A stretch of 64,000 bases of DNA, taken from the NCBI RefSeq assembly GCF_021341785.1, contig NZ_JAJTTF010000001.1, positions 453,493 through 517,492 of the forward strand, given 5' to 3'. Positions within the stretch are counted from its first letter, which is position 1. Every line of letters begins with the position of its first letter. Both the position numbers and the translations under genes were made by a program. The stretch comes from Microbacterium sp. Au-Mic1 (lineage in GTDB: Bacteria > Actinomycetota > Actinomycetes > Actinomycetales > Microbacteriaceae). This document shows positions 1-6,941 of this stretch, one piece after another. The notes below the pieces were generated by a model. It was not told the origin of the DNA. It did not search any database and saw only the letters and a program-made list of their open reading frames with translations.

Positions 1-2
1 CG

Positions 3-692
3 GGACAGTCGTGTGTGTTCGCCGTCGCTGACGTGCTCGACACCGCCGGGATCTCCGTCCGCGACCAGCCTGCGGTGGTCATCGGCTACGGCCCCGTCGG
101 CGAAGGGGTCGCCGCTCATCTGCGCGCGCTCGGAGCGACGGTGGGCGTCACCGAGACGGATCCGGTCCGCGCGCTCCGCGCGGCGCACGATGGCTACGTC
201 ACGGGGCATCTCCGCGACCTCGCGCCGGGCGCGCTGGTCATCTCCGCCACCGGCGCGCCGCACACGATCGACGCCGAGACCCTGCGCGTCGCGGAGATCG
301 TGGCCGTCGCCGGCGGCGTGCCGGGCGAGGTCGATGTCGACGTGGCGGCGCTGCGCCCGGTCGAACGTGCCGGTGCGGTACTCCCGCATCTCGCAAGCGC
401 GGGCGACGGCGGGCTCCTCGTCGCGCGAGGCGGGTGCGTCAATCTCGCCGCGGCGGAGGGCAATCCGATCGAGATCATGGATCTCTCCTTCGCCGTGCAG
501 CTGTCCGCCGTGGCTCAGCTGCTCGCCTCACCGCTCCCGGCCGGCGTGCATCCGTTCCCCGCGGAGGCGGATCAGGCGGTCGCTCGCGCGGCCCTGGCGG
601 TACGGCACGAGGACGTCGATGTCCGCAGCGATGCACAGCGGCTCGCCCAAGACGACTGGCGTTCGCCGCGGTACCGGGAGGCGACGGCATGA
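3..692 (+). CDS. S-adenosylhomocysteine hydrolase-like NAD-binding protein (5' end outside window)
   Basis: The reading frame is already open at the window edge, so the N-terminus is missing. What remains matches the NAD-binding and C-terminal part of adenosylhomocysteinase: a Rossmann loop VIGYGPVGEGVAAHLRALGA followed by VTETDPVRAL (family: GYGDVGKG...VTEVDP.CAL), then SATGAPHTI, and near the end VNLAAAEGNPIEIM and GVHPFPAEADQAVARAAL, which align with VNLGCA.GHP..VM and the family's GVY.LP...DE.VA. Two family signatures are altered: the NIGHFD-type motif reads AGGVPGEVDVD, and GHP reads GNP. It is therefore a divergent paralogue rather than the housekeeping enzyme. Its stop overlaps the start of the next gene (ATGA), so the two are translationally coupled. 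Family membership is clear; substrate is unknown. Confidence 0.75.
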   Translation, partial: GQSCVFAVADVLDTAGISVRDQPAVVIGYGPVGEGVAAHLRALGATVGVTETDPVRALRAAHDGYVTGHLRDLAPGALVISATGAPHTIDAETLRVAEIVAVAGGVPGEVDVDVAALRPVERAGAVLPHLASAGDGGLLVARGGCVNLAAAEGNPIEIMDLSFAVQLSAVAQLLASPLPAGVHPFPAEADQAVARAALAVRHEDVDVRSDAQRLAQDDWRSPRYREATA

Positions 693-2002
693 GCGGCGTG
701 ACTCTGTACTCGGCTGGGCAGGTCTTCCCGATCACCGCCCCGCCGATCGCCGACGGTGCGGTGGCCGTCCAGAACGGCAGGATCCTGCACGTGGGCGAGC
801 GCGCCTGGGTGCAGCGCTCGCTGACCGACCGGGGCATCGCGCCCACCGAAGTGCACTGGCCCGGTGTGCTGATCCCCGGGCTCGTCAACGCGCACACCCA
901 TCTCCAGTACACCGGCATGGCCGAGGTCGGGCAAGGCCGCTACCACGGCTTCGAGGACTGGGTCACGGCGTTCGATCCGGTGTACGAGAGCGGAAGGGAC
1001 TGGGCCGCGGATGCGGCGGAAGGCGCCGCGAAACTGATCCGTACCGGCACGACCGCCGCCGCGGACGTCGTCACCGACAGGTCTGCGGCGTCCGCGCTGC
1101 ACGATGCCCGTCTGCACGGCATCACCTACTGGGAGGTGATGAGCTGGACCAACGCGGAGTGGGCGCGCACCGGGCGTCGTCAGGTCGAGGACTCGCTGGA
1201 CGCGCTGCCCACGCCACCGGGCACCGGACTGTCGCCGCACGCCCCGTACTCCCTCGACATCGAACCCCTGCTGGAGATCCCCGACATCGTCCGGGAGCGC
1301 GGGAGCCGCATCCACATCCACCTCGGCGAGGCGGCGTTCGAGAGCGAGTTCGCACACGACCAGGCGCACGCCTGGCACACGGCGGGTCTCGCGAGCTTCC
1401 AGGAGCTGCGCGACGCCGGCTTCGGCACCAGCGCGACCGAGTTCGTGGACCAGCTCGGTGTGCTCGGCCCCGACTGCCACATCGCGCACGGCGTCTACAT
1501 GAGCGCCCGTGACCGGGCGATCCTGCGGGAGCGCCACACGAGCGTCGCGCTGTGCCCGCGCTCGAACGCGGTGATCGGTCTGGAGGAGCCGCCGATCGCC
1601 GCCTATCTGCGGGAAGGCAATCCCATCGCCGTGGGCACCGACTCGTTGTCCTCGAGCCCTTCCCTCGACCTGCTCGCGGACGTCGCGGAGCTCGCCCGCA
1701 TCGCCAGATCACAGGGGTACACCGACCGCGATCTGCACGCGCGCCTCCTGAACGCCGCGACCCTGGGCGGAGCGCACGCGATGGGGATCGATGTCGGCCC
1801 GGACCGCACCGGCTATCTCGCCGTGGGCGCGCTCGCGGATCTCGCCTTCTTCGACGTCGCGCCGGGTGCCGATGCCGTGGTCGAGCTCGTGGAGTCGGGC
1901 GCGGGGCGGTCGGCCGCCACGGTCATCGCTGGCGAGGTGCGTCATGCGACCGCTGCTTTCGAAACCCCTGACCGGCACGCCACGGAGACGCCCCATGTCT
2001 GA
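689..2002 (+). CDS. Amidohydrolase, cytosine deaminase / MTA-SAH deaminase-like
   Basis: 437 aa, chosen from the ATG that overlaps the upstream stop. It has the metal-binding signature of deaminase-type amidohydrolases: HTHL at residues 69-72, SPHAPYS, then HLGEAAFE (the His-x-x-Glu of deaminases), HGVYMS and GTDSLSSSPSLDL carrying the last Asp. The ending GALADLAFFDV is the usual return to the beta-sandwich domain. The family removes amino groups from nucleobases or S-adenosyl/thio-adenosine derivatives, or opens cyclic amides. Coupling to an AdoHcyase-like protein makes an adenosyl-type or related substrate worth considering, but that is inference from context. The stop overlaps the next ATG. 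Confidence 0.8.
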   Translation: MSGVTLYSAGQVFPITAPPIADGAVAVQNGRILHVGERAWVQRSLTDRGIAPTEVHWPGVLIPGLVNAHTHLQYTGMAEVGQGRYHGFEDWVTAFDPVYESGRDWAADAAEGAAKLIRTGTTAAADVVTDRSAASALHDARLHGITYWEVMSWTNAEWARTGRRQVEDSLDALPTPPGTGLSPHAPYSLDIEPLLEIPDIVRERGSRIHIHLGEAAFESEFAHDQAHAWHTAGLASFQELRDAGFGTSATEFVDQLGVLGPDCHIAHGVYMSARDRAILRERHTSVALCPRSNAVIGLEEPPIAAYLREGNPIAVGTDSLSSSPSLDLLADVAELARIARSQGYTDRDLHARLLNAATLGGAHAMGIDVGPDRTGYLAVGALADLAFFDVAPGADAVVELVESGAGRSAATVIAGEVRHATAAFETPDRHATETPHV

Positions 2003-2426
2003 GTCCATCCCCTCGACCGCGATCCGCCTCGCACTCGAGCCGCACCCCGAGGGCGGCTGGTTCCGCCGGACCTGGACCAGTCCGATCCCCATCGAGACCG
2101 CCGGCGGCGCACGTCCCGCGGCGACGTGCATCCACTACCTGCTCATGCCCGACGAGTCCAGCGCCTGGCACGTCGTCTCCAGCGACGAGCTCTGGCTCTG
2201 GCACGGTCCGGGTCGCCTCGAGCTCCGTCTCGGGGGCTCCGATGCGGCACCGGGCGACGCCGAGATCATCGTGCTCGGTCCCGACGATGCTGCACAGGCG
2301 CTCGTGCCCGCCGGAGTGTGGCAGGCGGCCCGTCCGCTCGATGACAGCGAGGTGCTGGTCTCCTGTTTCGTTTCGCCGGGTTTCGACTTCGCCGACTGGC
2401 GTCTCGCCGATTCCTCTACGGTATGA
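1995..2426 (+). CDS. DUF985 cupin-fold protein
   Basis: 143 aa. Begins with an ATG eight bases inside the previous gene. The sequence LEPHPEGGWFRRTW, then HYLLMPDESSAWHVV.SDELW.WH and the late SCFVSPGFDFADW are the hallmarks of the DUF985 cupin family (YML079w-like), with the two histidines and a glutamate that could bind a metal or small ligand in the barrel. No catalytic role is established for the family. Its tight placement inside the amidohydrolase/transporter cluster suggests a part in handling the same compound, which is inference. Confidence 0.8.
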   Translation: MSESIPSTAIRLALEPHPEGGWFRRTWTSPIPIETAGGARPAATCIHYLLMPDESSAWHVVSSDELWLWHGPGRLELRLGGSDAAPGDAEIIVLGPDDAAQALVPAGVWQAARPLDDSEVLVSCFVSPGFDFADWRLADSSTV

Positions 2427-2488
2427 ACGGGGCACCTGCGCCCGCAGTCCTACCCGTCCGCCCCCGCACCCGCATCTCAGGAGTCCCC

Positions 2489-3349
2489 GTGTCCCTCGCA
2501 CCCGCTCTTCGCCGCGTCGCGCTCGTCTCGACGCTCGCAGCCGCCGCGCTCTCCCTTGCCGCCTGCAGCGGCTCTGCCGCGTCCGCGCCGTCGGCCGACG
2601 CCGACGCCACCGGGGCTGCCCTGCAGACCGTCACCGCAGGCAAGCTGACGATCGCCACCGGTGACCCCGACTACGAGCCGTGGTTCGTCGACAACGACCC
2701 TGCGAACGGCAAGGGCTTCGAGGGCGCCGTCGCCCACGCCGTGGCCGCCGAGCTGGGCTTCTCCGACAAGCAGATCGTCTGGACGCGCACCGGCTTCGAC
2801 GCCGCGATCGCCCCCGGCCCCAAGGACTGGGATCTCAACATCCAGCAGTTCTCGATCTCCGACGACCGCAAGAAGGCTGTCGACTTCTCCTCGTCCTACT
2901 ACACGACCACGCAGGCCGTGGTCGCTGCGAAGGGCACGCCCGCCGCCACGGCCACCAGCATCGCCGACCTCAAGAAGGCCAAGGTCGGCGTCGCCACGGG
3001 CACGACGAGCTACACCGTCGCAAAGTCGCAGCTCGGCACCGGCGATCTCAGCGTCTTCAACTCGGTCGACGACGTCGTCCAGGCGCTCAAGGGGGGCCAG
3101 ATCGACGCGATGATCACCGATCTGCCCGGCGCGTTCTACGTGACCGGCGCGCAGCTCGAGAACGCCAGCGTGATCGGTCAGTTCGCCGACGACAAGGGCG
3201 GCGACCAGTTCGCCTTCGTGCTTCCGAAGAACTCCGCGCTCACCCCGGCCGTCACGAAGGCCGTCGACGCGCTGCAGAAGAAGGGCACGATCGCCGAGCT
3301 GCAGAAGAAGTGGCTCAGCGAGGCCGTGAACGTCCCCGTTCTGAAGTGA
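2489..3349 (+). CDS. Polar amino-acid ABC transporter, substrate-binding lipoprotein
   Basis: 286 aa when started at the GTG at 2489, which has CAGGAG five bases upstream; a longer in-frame ATG at 2423 would put a proline-rich stretch before the signal peptide and is less likely. The protein opens with RR, a hydrophobic stretch and the lipobox LAAC, so it is a secreted lipoprotein anchored by diacylglyceryl-cysteine (Lgt is encoded at 21-22 kb). The mature part has the SBP_bac_3 pattern: LTIATGDPDYEPW, GFEGAVAHAVAAELG, SSSYYTTTQAVVA, VATGTTSYT and IDAMITDLPGAFY. It should capture an amino acid or related polar solute for the permease and ATPase directly downstream. Confidence 0.9.
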   Translation: MSLAPALRRVALVSTLAAAALSLAACSGSAASAPSADADATGAALQTVTAGKLTIATGDPDYEPWFVDNDPANGKGFEGAVAHAVAAELGFSDKQIVWTRTGFDAAIAPGPKDWDLNIQQFSISDDRKKAVDFSSSYYTTTQAVVAAKGTPAATATSIADLKKAKVGVATGTTSYTVAKSQLGTGDLSVFNSVDDVVQALKGGQIDAMITDLPGAFYVTGAQLENASVIGQFADDKGGDQFAFVLPKNSALTPAVTKAVDALQKKGTIAELQKKWLSEAVNVPVLK

Positions 3350-4212
3350 CCGCTCCCCTCGTCGACGCGGCGTGGCAGCCGAGCCCCCTCGAGCTGTCCC
3401 GCCGCGCACAGCGCCGCCGGGCGACCACGCGCTCCGTCCTGATCGCGCTGCTGAGCAGCCTCGTGCTGGCGGCTGTGCTCATCGTGCTCATCGCGAACAC
3501 TCCGGGCTGGAAGGTCGTCCGCGAGACCTTCTTCGATCCGAAGGTGGCGCTCGCGAGCGTCGGGCCGATCTTCCAGGGGCTGCTGCTCAACATCCTCGTG
3601 CTCGTGATCGCCGCCGTCTGCGTGGCGCTGCTCGGCACGCTTCTCGCCGTGCTGCGGTCGCTGCGGGGCCCGGTGTTCTTCCCGCTGCGGCTGCTTGCGG
3701 CGGCCTACACCGACTTCTTCCGCGGCGTGCCCCTGCTGATCGTGCTCTACCTGGTGGGCTTCGGGATCCCCGCGCTCATGATCTTCCCGCGGATGCCAGC
3801 GATGTTCTGGGGAACGATCGCCCTCGTGATCAGCTACTCGGCATACGTGGCCGAAGTGCTCCGCGCGGGGATGGAGGCCGTGCACCCGTCTCAGCGGGTG
3901 GCGGCCCGGTCGCTGGGTCTCACGCACGGGCAGACCCTGCGCATCGTCGTGATTCCGCAGGGCGTGCGCAAGGTCGTGCCCGCACTCATGAACGACTTCG
4001 TGTCGATGCAGAAGGATGTCGGCCTCATCTCGGTCCTCGGCGCCATCGACGCGGTCCGTGCCGCGCAGTTGCAGGTCGCCGAGACCTTCAACTTCACGCC
4101 GTACATCGTCGCCGGGCTCTTCTTCGTGATCCTGAGCTGGCCGATGATCCGGCTCACGGACGTCGTCACGGCGCGTCTCAACAAGCGCGAGCAGGCCGGA
4201 GGCATCGTATGA
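3346..4212 (+). CDS. Polar amino-acid ABC transporter, permease
   Basis: 288 aa from a GTG whose GTGA overlaps the stop of the binding protein. After a short basic N-terminus (SRRAQRRRATTR) there is one hydrophobic segment, then a HisM/GltK-type permease domain with several membrane spans. The EAA loop that docks the ATPase is visible as EAVHPSQRVAARSLGL around residues 180-200. The family typically works as a homodimer with one ATPase dimer; no second permease gene is present here, consistent with that. The stop overlaps the ATPase start. Confidence 0.9.
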   Translation: MTAPLVDAAWQPSPLELSRRAQRRRATTRSVLIALLSSLVLAAVLIVLIANTPGWKVVRETFFDPKVALASVGPIFQGLLLNILVLVIAAVCVALLGTLLAVLRSLRGPVFFPLRLLAAAYTDFFRGVPLLIVLYLVGFGIPALMIFPRMPAMFWGTIALVISYSAYVAEVLRAGMEAVHPSQRVAARSLGLTHGQTLRIVVIPQGVRKVVPALMNDFVSMQKDVGLISVLGAIDAVRAAQLQVAETFNFTPYIVAGLFFVILSWPMIRLTDVVTARLNKREQAGGIV

Positions 4213-4946
4213 CCGCTCCTGTGATCGAAGCGCTCGGAGTGCGCAAGCGCTTCGGCGACCACGACGTGCTGCGCGGCATCGACCTCGCGGTCGACCCGCA
4301 CGAGGTCGTCGTCCTCATCGGCGCGTCCGGATCCGGAAAGTCCACGCTCCTCCGCACGATGAACCTCATCGAGCGCGTCGATGACGGGCAGATCCTGCTC
4401 TCGGGAACCGACATCACGGATCCGCGGATCGATGCGGACGCGATTCGGGCACGGATCGGGGTCGTGTTCCAGCACTTCAACCTGTTCCCGCACCTCACCG
4501 TGCTCGACAACGTCACTCTCGCAGCCCGGCGCGTGCACCGCATGCCGAAGGCGGAGGCGAGCCGGCGCGGCAGGGAACTGCTGACGGCGCTCGGCCTCGG
4601 AGACAAGGCCGACGCCTACCCCGATCGGCTCTCCGGTGGACAGCAGCAGCGCGTCGCGATCGTGCGGGCGATCCTCACGGATCCCGAGCTGCTGCTCCTC
4701 GACGAGATCACGAGTGCCCTCGACCCGCAGCTCGTCGGCGAGGTGCTCGATCTCGTCCGGGAGCTCAAGGGGCGCGGCACCACGATCCTCATGGCCACGC
4801 ACGAGATGTCCTTCGCGCGCGACGTCGCCGATCGGGTCGTCTTCCTCAAGGACGGCGTGCTCGTGGAGCAGGGACCGCCCCAGCAGATCTTCGACGCGCC
4901 GCAGCACGCGGCGACGGCGGAGTTCCTCGCCCGCGTCTCGCGCTGA
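4209..4946 (+). CDS. Polar amino-acid ABC transporter, ATP-binding protein
   Basis: 245 aa, ATGA overlap with the permease. All ABC ATPase motifs are present: Walker A GASGSGKST, Q-loop VVFQHFNLFPHL, signature LSGGQQQRVAIVRAI, Walker B LLLLDEITSALDP and switch histidine MATHEM. It is GlnQ/HisP-like in length and motifs and energises uptake by the preceding permease. Nothing follows on the same strand: the next gene is convergent after 44 bases, and no clear hairpin is seen in that gap. Confidence 0.92.
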   Translation: MTAPVIEALGVRKRFGDHDVLRGIDLAVDPHEVVVLIGASGSGKSTLLRTMNLIERVDDGQILLSGTDITDPRIDADAIRARIGVVFQHFNLFPHLTVLDNVTLAARRVHRMPKAEASRRGRELLTALGLGDKADAYPDRLSGGQQQRVAIVRAILTDPELLLLDEITSALDPQLVGEVLDLVRELKGRGTTILMATHEMSFARDVADRVVFLKDGVLVEQGPPQQIFDAPQHAATAEFLARVSR

Positions 4947-4990
4947 CGACGCCGCGCGGGTTCGAGCGCGCCGACCCGGGGGCGGTGCGC

Positions 4991-5758
4991 TCAGCGCTCC
5001 GAAGAGGGGCGGATCTCGGTCCAGTCGGCGAACTTGGGCAGACGTCCGTCGCCGGAGGACCGGCGCGTCACCCGGCGACGGATCCATGGCCCCACGTGCC
5101 GTCGGTAGTACGCGGCGGTGCTCAACGGCTCCTCCTCCGGAACGTCCTGCGCATGCCACCACTCCCCCGGAGCGTCGACGCCGACGGCATCCAGGACCCG
5201 GGCGGCGACGCGATGATGTCCGTTCGCGTTCATGTGGAGCCGGTCCTCCGCCCAGTACTCCGGCCCGCTCAGCTCGCGGTCTGGCCAGTTCAGCGCCTGG
5301 AGCACATCCGGTCGATCCTGGATCCTGCGCAGCACCGCGGCGGACAGCTCGTCGCCGCGCCGCTGGATGAGCGAGGTCAGCGGCAGCTGCGCCGACGGGT
5401 TGGCGCCGGACAGCACGATGAGGGTGGCTCCGGCCTCGTCGCAACGCCGGAGCACGCGTGTGAACGCGTCGGCGATGTGCTCGATGTCGGCTCTCGGGCG
5501 CAGCATGTCATTGCCGCCCGCGTTGAACGAGAGGTGCGTCGGCTTCAAGGCGAGGGCCGGTTCGAGCTGCTCCTCGACGACCGGCCAGGCGAGGCGCCCA
5601 CGGATCGCGAGGTTGGCGTACGCGATCGGCTCTCCGATCGCGTCGGCCCACCCGAGCGCCGCGAGATCGGCCCATCCCCGGACGGTGCCGTCGGGAAGCT
5701 CATCACCGACGCCCTCGCTGAAGGAGTCTCCGATGGCGACGAATCGAACAGCGCTCAT
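4991..5758 (-). CDS. SGNH/GDSL-type hydrolase
   Basis: 255 aa. Block I is GDSFSEG at residues 10-16 with the nucleophile Ser12, block III is the GGNDML motif, and the catalytic Asp/His are in DRLHMNANGH near residue 175. No signal peptide is seen, so a cytoplasmic esterase or lipase-like hydrolase acting on a small ester is expected. The start codon sits six bases after a TAGGCT -10 element, so the mRNA is probably leaderless. A 38-bp perfect palindrome lies just upstream and insulates it from the preceding gene on this strand. Confidence 0.85.
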   Translation of the reverse strand: MSAVRFVAIGDSFSEGVGDELPDGTVRGWADLAALGWADAIGEPIAYANLAIRGRLAWPVVEEQLEPALALKPTHLSFNAGGNDMLRPRADIEHIADAFTRVLRRCDEAGATLIVLSGANPSAQLPLTSLIQRRGDELSAAVLRRIQDRPDVLQALNWPDRELSGPEYWAEDRLHMNANGHHRVAARVLDAVGVDAPGEWWHAQDVPEEEPLSTAAYYRRHVGPWIRRRVTRRSSGDGRLPKFADWTEIRPSSER

Positions 5759-5764
5759 CCATCC

Positions 5765-5770
5765 AGCCTA
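5765..5770 (-). promoter_or_regulatory. Leaderless -10 element (TAGGCT) of the SGNH hydrolase
   Basis: TAGGCT on the minus strand, six bases (GGATGG) before the ATG at 5758. At this spacing transcription would begin at or next to the start codon. No clear -35 hexamer is seen. Confidence 0.55.
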
Positions 5771-5774
5771 CGAC

Positions 5775-5812
5775 GACGGGGTCGGTCGGACGCGCGTCCG
5801 ACCGACCCCGTC
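5775..5812 (-). terminator. 38-bp perfect palindrome, terminator-like
   Basis: Each 19-base arm (starting GACGGGGTCGG) pairs perfectly with the other with no loop spacer. It lies 11 bases beyond the stop of the LLM oxidoreductase and before the SGNH promoter, so it most likely ends the upstream transcript. It lacks a U-tract, as is common for actinobacterial terminators. Confidence 0.6.
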
Positions 5813-5823
5813 ACCGTGCGACG

Positions 5824-6858
5824 TCAGTCGTCCGCGAGCAGTTTCCGCACGCGTGGGATCACCTCGGTGCCGTAGAGCTCGATGCTGCGCATGAGGGCCT
5901 GGTGCGGGGTGGTGCCGGTGGCGTACTTGAGGTCGAATCGGCCGAGACCGAGGGTGCGCACGGTGTCGGCGATCTTGGCGGCGACCCGCTCCGGGGAGCC
6001 GGCGTAGACGGCGCCCTCCGGGCCCACCTCGTTCTGGAACTGGGCACGGCTGTAGCCCGTACCCCAGCCCCGTTCGGCGCCGATCGTGTTGCGCATGGTC
6101 TCGAACCCCGGGTAGGCGGTGGACCAGGCCTCGTCGTCGGTGTCGGCGATGTGTCCCGGCGAGTGCACGGCCACAGGCAGCGCCGGGTTGCCGAACGCAT
6201 CGACCGAGCGGTGGTACAGGTCGACGAAGGGACGGAAACGAGCCGCCGGTCCTCCGATGATCGCGAGCATGAGCCCGAGGCCGTGGCGTGCGACCCGCAC
6301 AACCGACTCGGGAGATCCCCCGACGCCCACCCAGGTGCGCATGCCCTTGGCCGTCTTCGGGAAGACGTCCGCGTTCTCGAGCGGCGGGCGGACCGTGCCC
6401 TGCCAGTTCACAGGCTGCTCCTTGAGCAGCTCGACGAACAGCTCGAGCTTCTCCTCGAAGAGCCTGTCGTAGTCGCGCAGATCGAAGCCGAACAGCGGGA
6501 ACGACTCGGTGAAGGATCCTCGGCCCAGCACCACTTCGGCGCGGCCGTCGGAGAGCGCGTCGAGCGTCGCGAAGCGCTCGTAGACGCGCACGGGGTCGTC
6601 CGAGCTCAGCACCGTGACGGCGGTGCCCAGACGGAGCCGCTCCGTGCGCGAGCCGATCGCCGCCAGCACCATCTCCGGGCTCGACACCGCGAAGTCCCGA
6701 CGGTGATGCTCCCCCACGCCGAAGAAGTCGACGCCGACCTGATCGGCCAGAGCCGCCTGCTCCACGATGTTGCGGATGGTCTGCGCGCCGCTGAGGGTGT
6801 TCCCCTCCTCGTCGACCGTGATGTCGCCGAACGTGTCCAGTCCGAATTCGATCTCCAT
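5824..6858 (-). CDS. LLM-class (luciferase-like) flavin-dependent oxidoreductase
   Basis: 344 aa from the ATG at 6858, which has AAAGGAGCT (6863-6871) in front. The frame stays open far upstream only as a shadow of the neighbouring gene. The protein shows the bacterial luciferase-like TIM barrel: EIEFGLDTFGDI at the start, DQVGVDFFGVGEHHRRDF, RTERLRLGTAVTVLSSDDPV and the segment DGRAEVVLGRGSFTESFPLF. These enzymes use FMNH2 or F420H2 to oxidise small organics; the cofactor cannot be told from sequence alone. A 14-bp inverted repeat sits directly upstream of the ribosome-binding site. Confidence 0.87.
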   Translation of the reverse strand: MEIEFGLDTFGDITVDEEGNTLSGAQTIRNIVEQAALADQVGVDFFGVGEHHRRDFAVSSPEMVLAAIGSRTERLRLGTAVTVLSSDDPVRVYERFATLDALSDGRAEVVLGRGSFTESFPLFGFDLRDYDRLFEEKLELFVELLKEQPVNWQGTVRPPLENADVFPKTAKGMRTWVGVGGSPESVVRVARHGLGLMLAIIGGPAARFRPFVDLYHRSVDAFGNPALPVAVHSPGHIADTDDEAWSTAYPGFETMRNTIGAERGWGTGYSRAQFQNEVGPEGAVYAGSPERVAAKIADTVRTLGLGRFDLKYATGTTPHQALMRSIELYGTEVIPRVRKLLADD

Positions 6859-6872
6859 GCCGAGCTCCTTTC

Positions 6873-6886
6873 TATTCACTTGAATA
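6873..6886 (-). promoter_or_regulatory. Operator-like inverted repeat upstream of the LLM gene
   Basis: TATTCA-CT-TGAATA, a 14-bp AT-rich inverted repeat in otherwise GC-rich DNA. It lies immediately upstream of the AAAGGAG ribosome-binding site of the oxidoreductase gene. Its position and composition suit a repressor site (MarR- or TetR-like size), but no regulator gene is adjacent. Confidence 0.45.
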
Positions 6887-6889
6887 AAG

Positions 6890-6927
6890 GAGGAAGGGGC
6901 CGCGGGCATTCCCGCGACCCCTTCCTC
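6890..6927 (-). terminator. Terminator hairpin after the DUF885 gene
   Basis: A 17-bp stem with one mismatch (arms GAGGAAGGGG... / ...CCCCTTCCTC) and loop CATT. It begins 14 bases past the DUF885 stop on the minus strand. Strong hairpin without a clear U-tract. Confidence 0.65.
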
Positions 6928-6941
6928 ACGCTGCAGACCGT

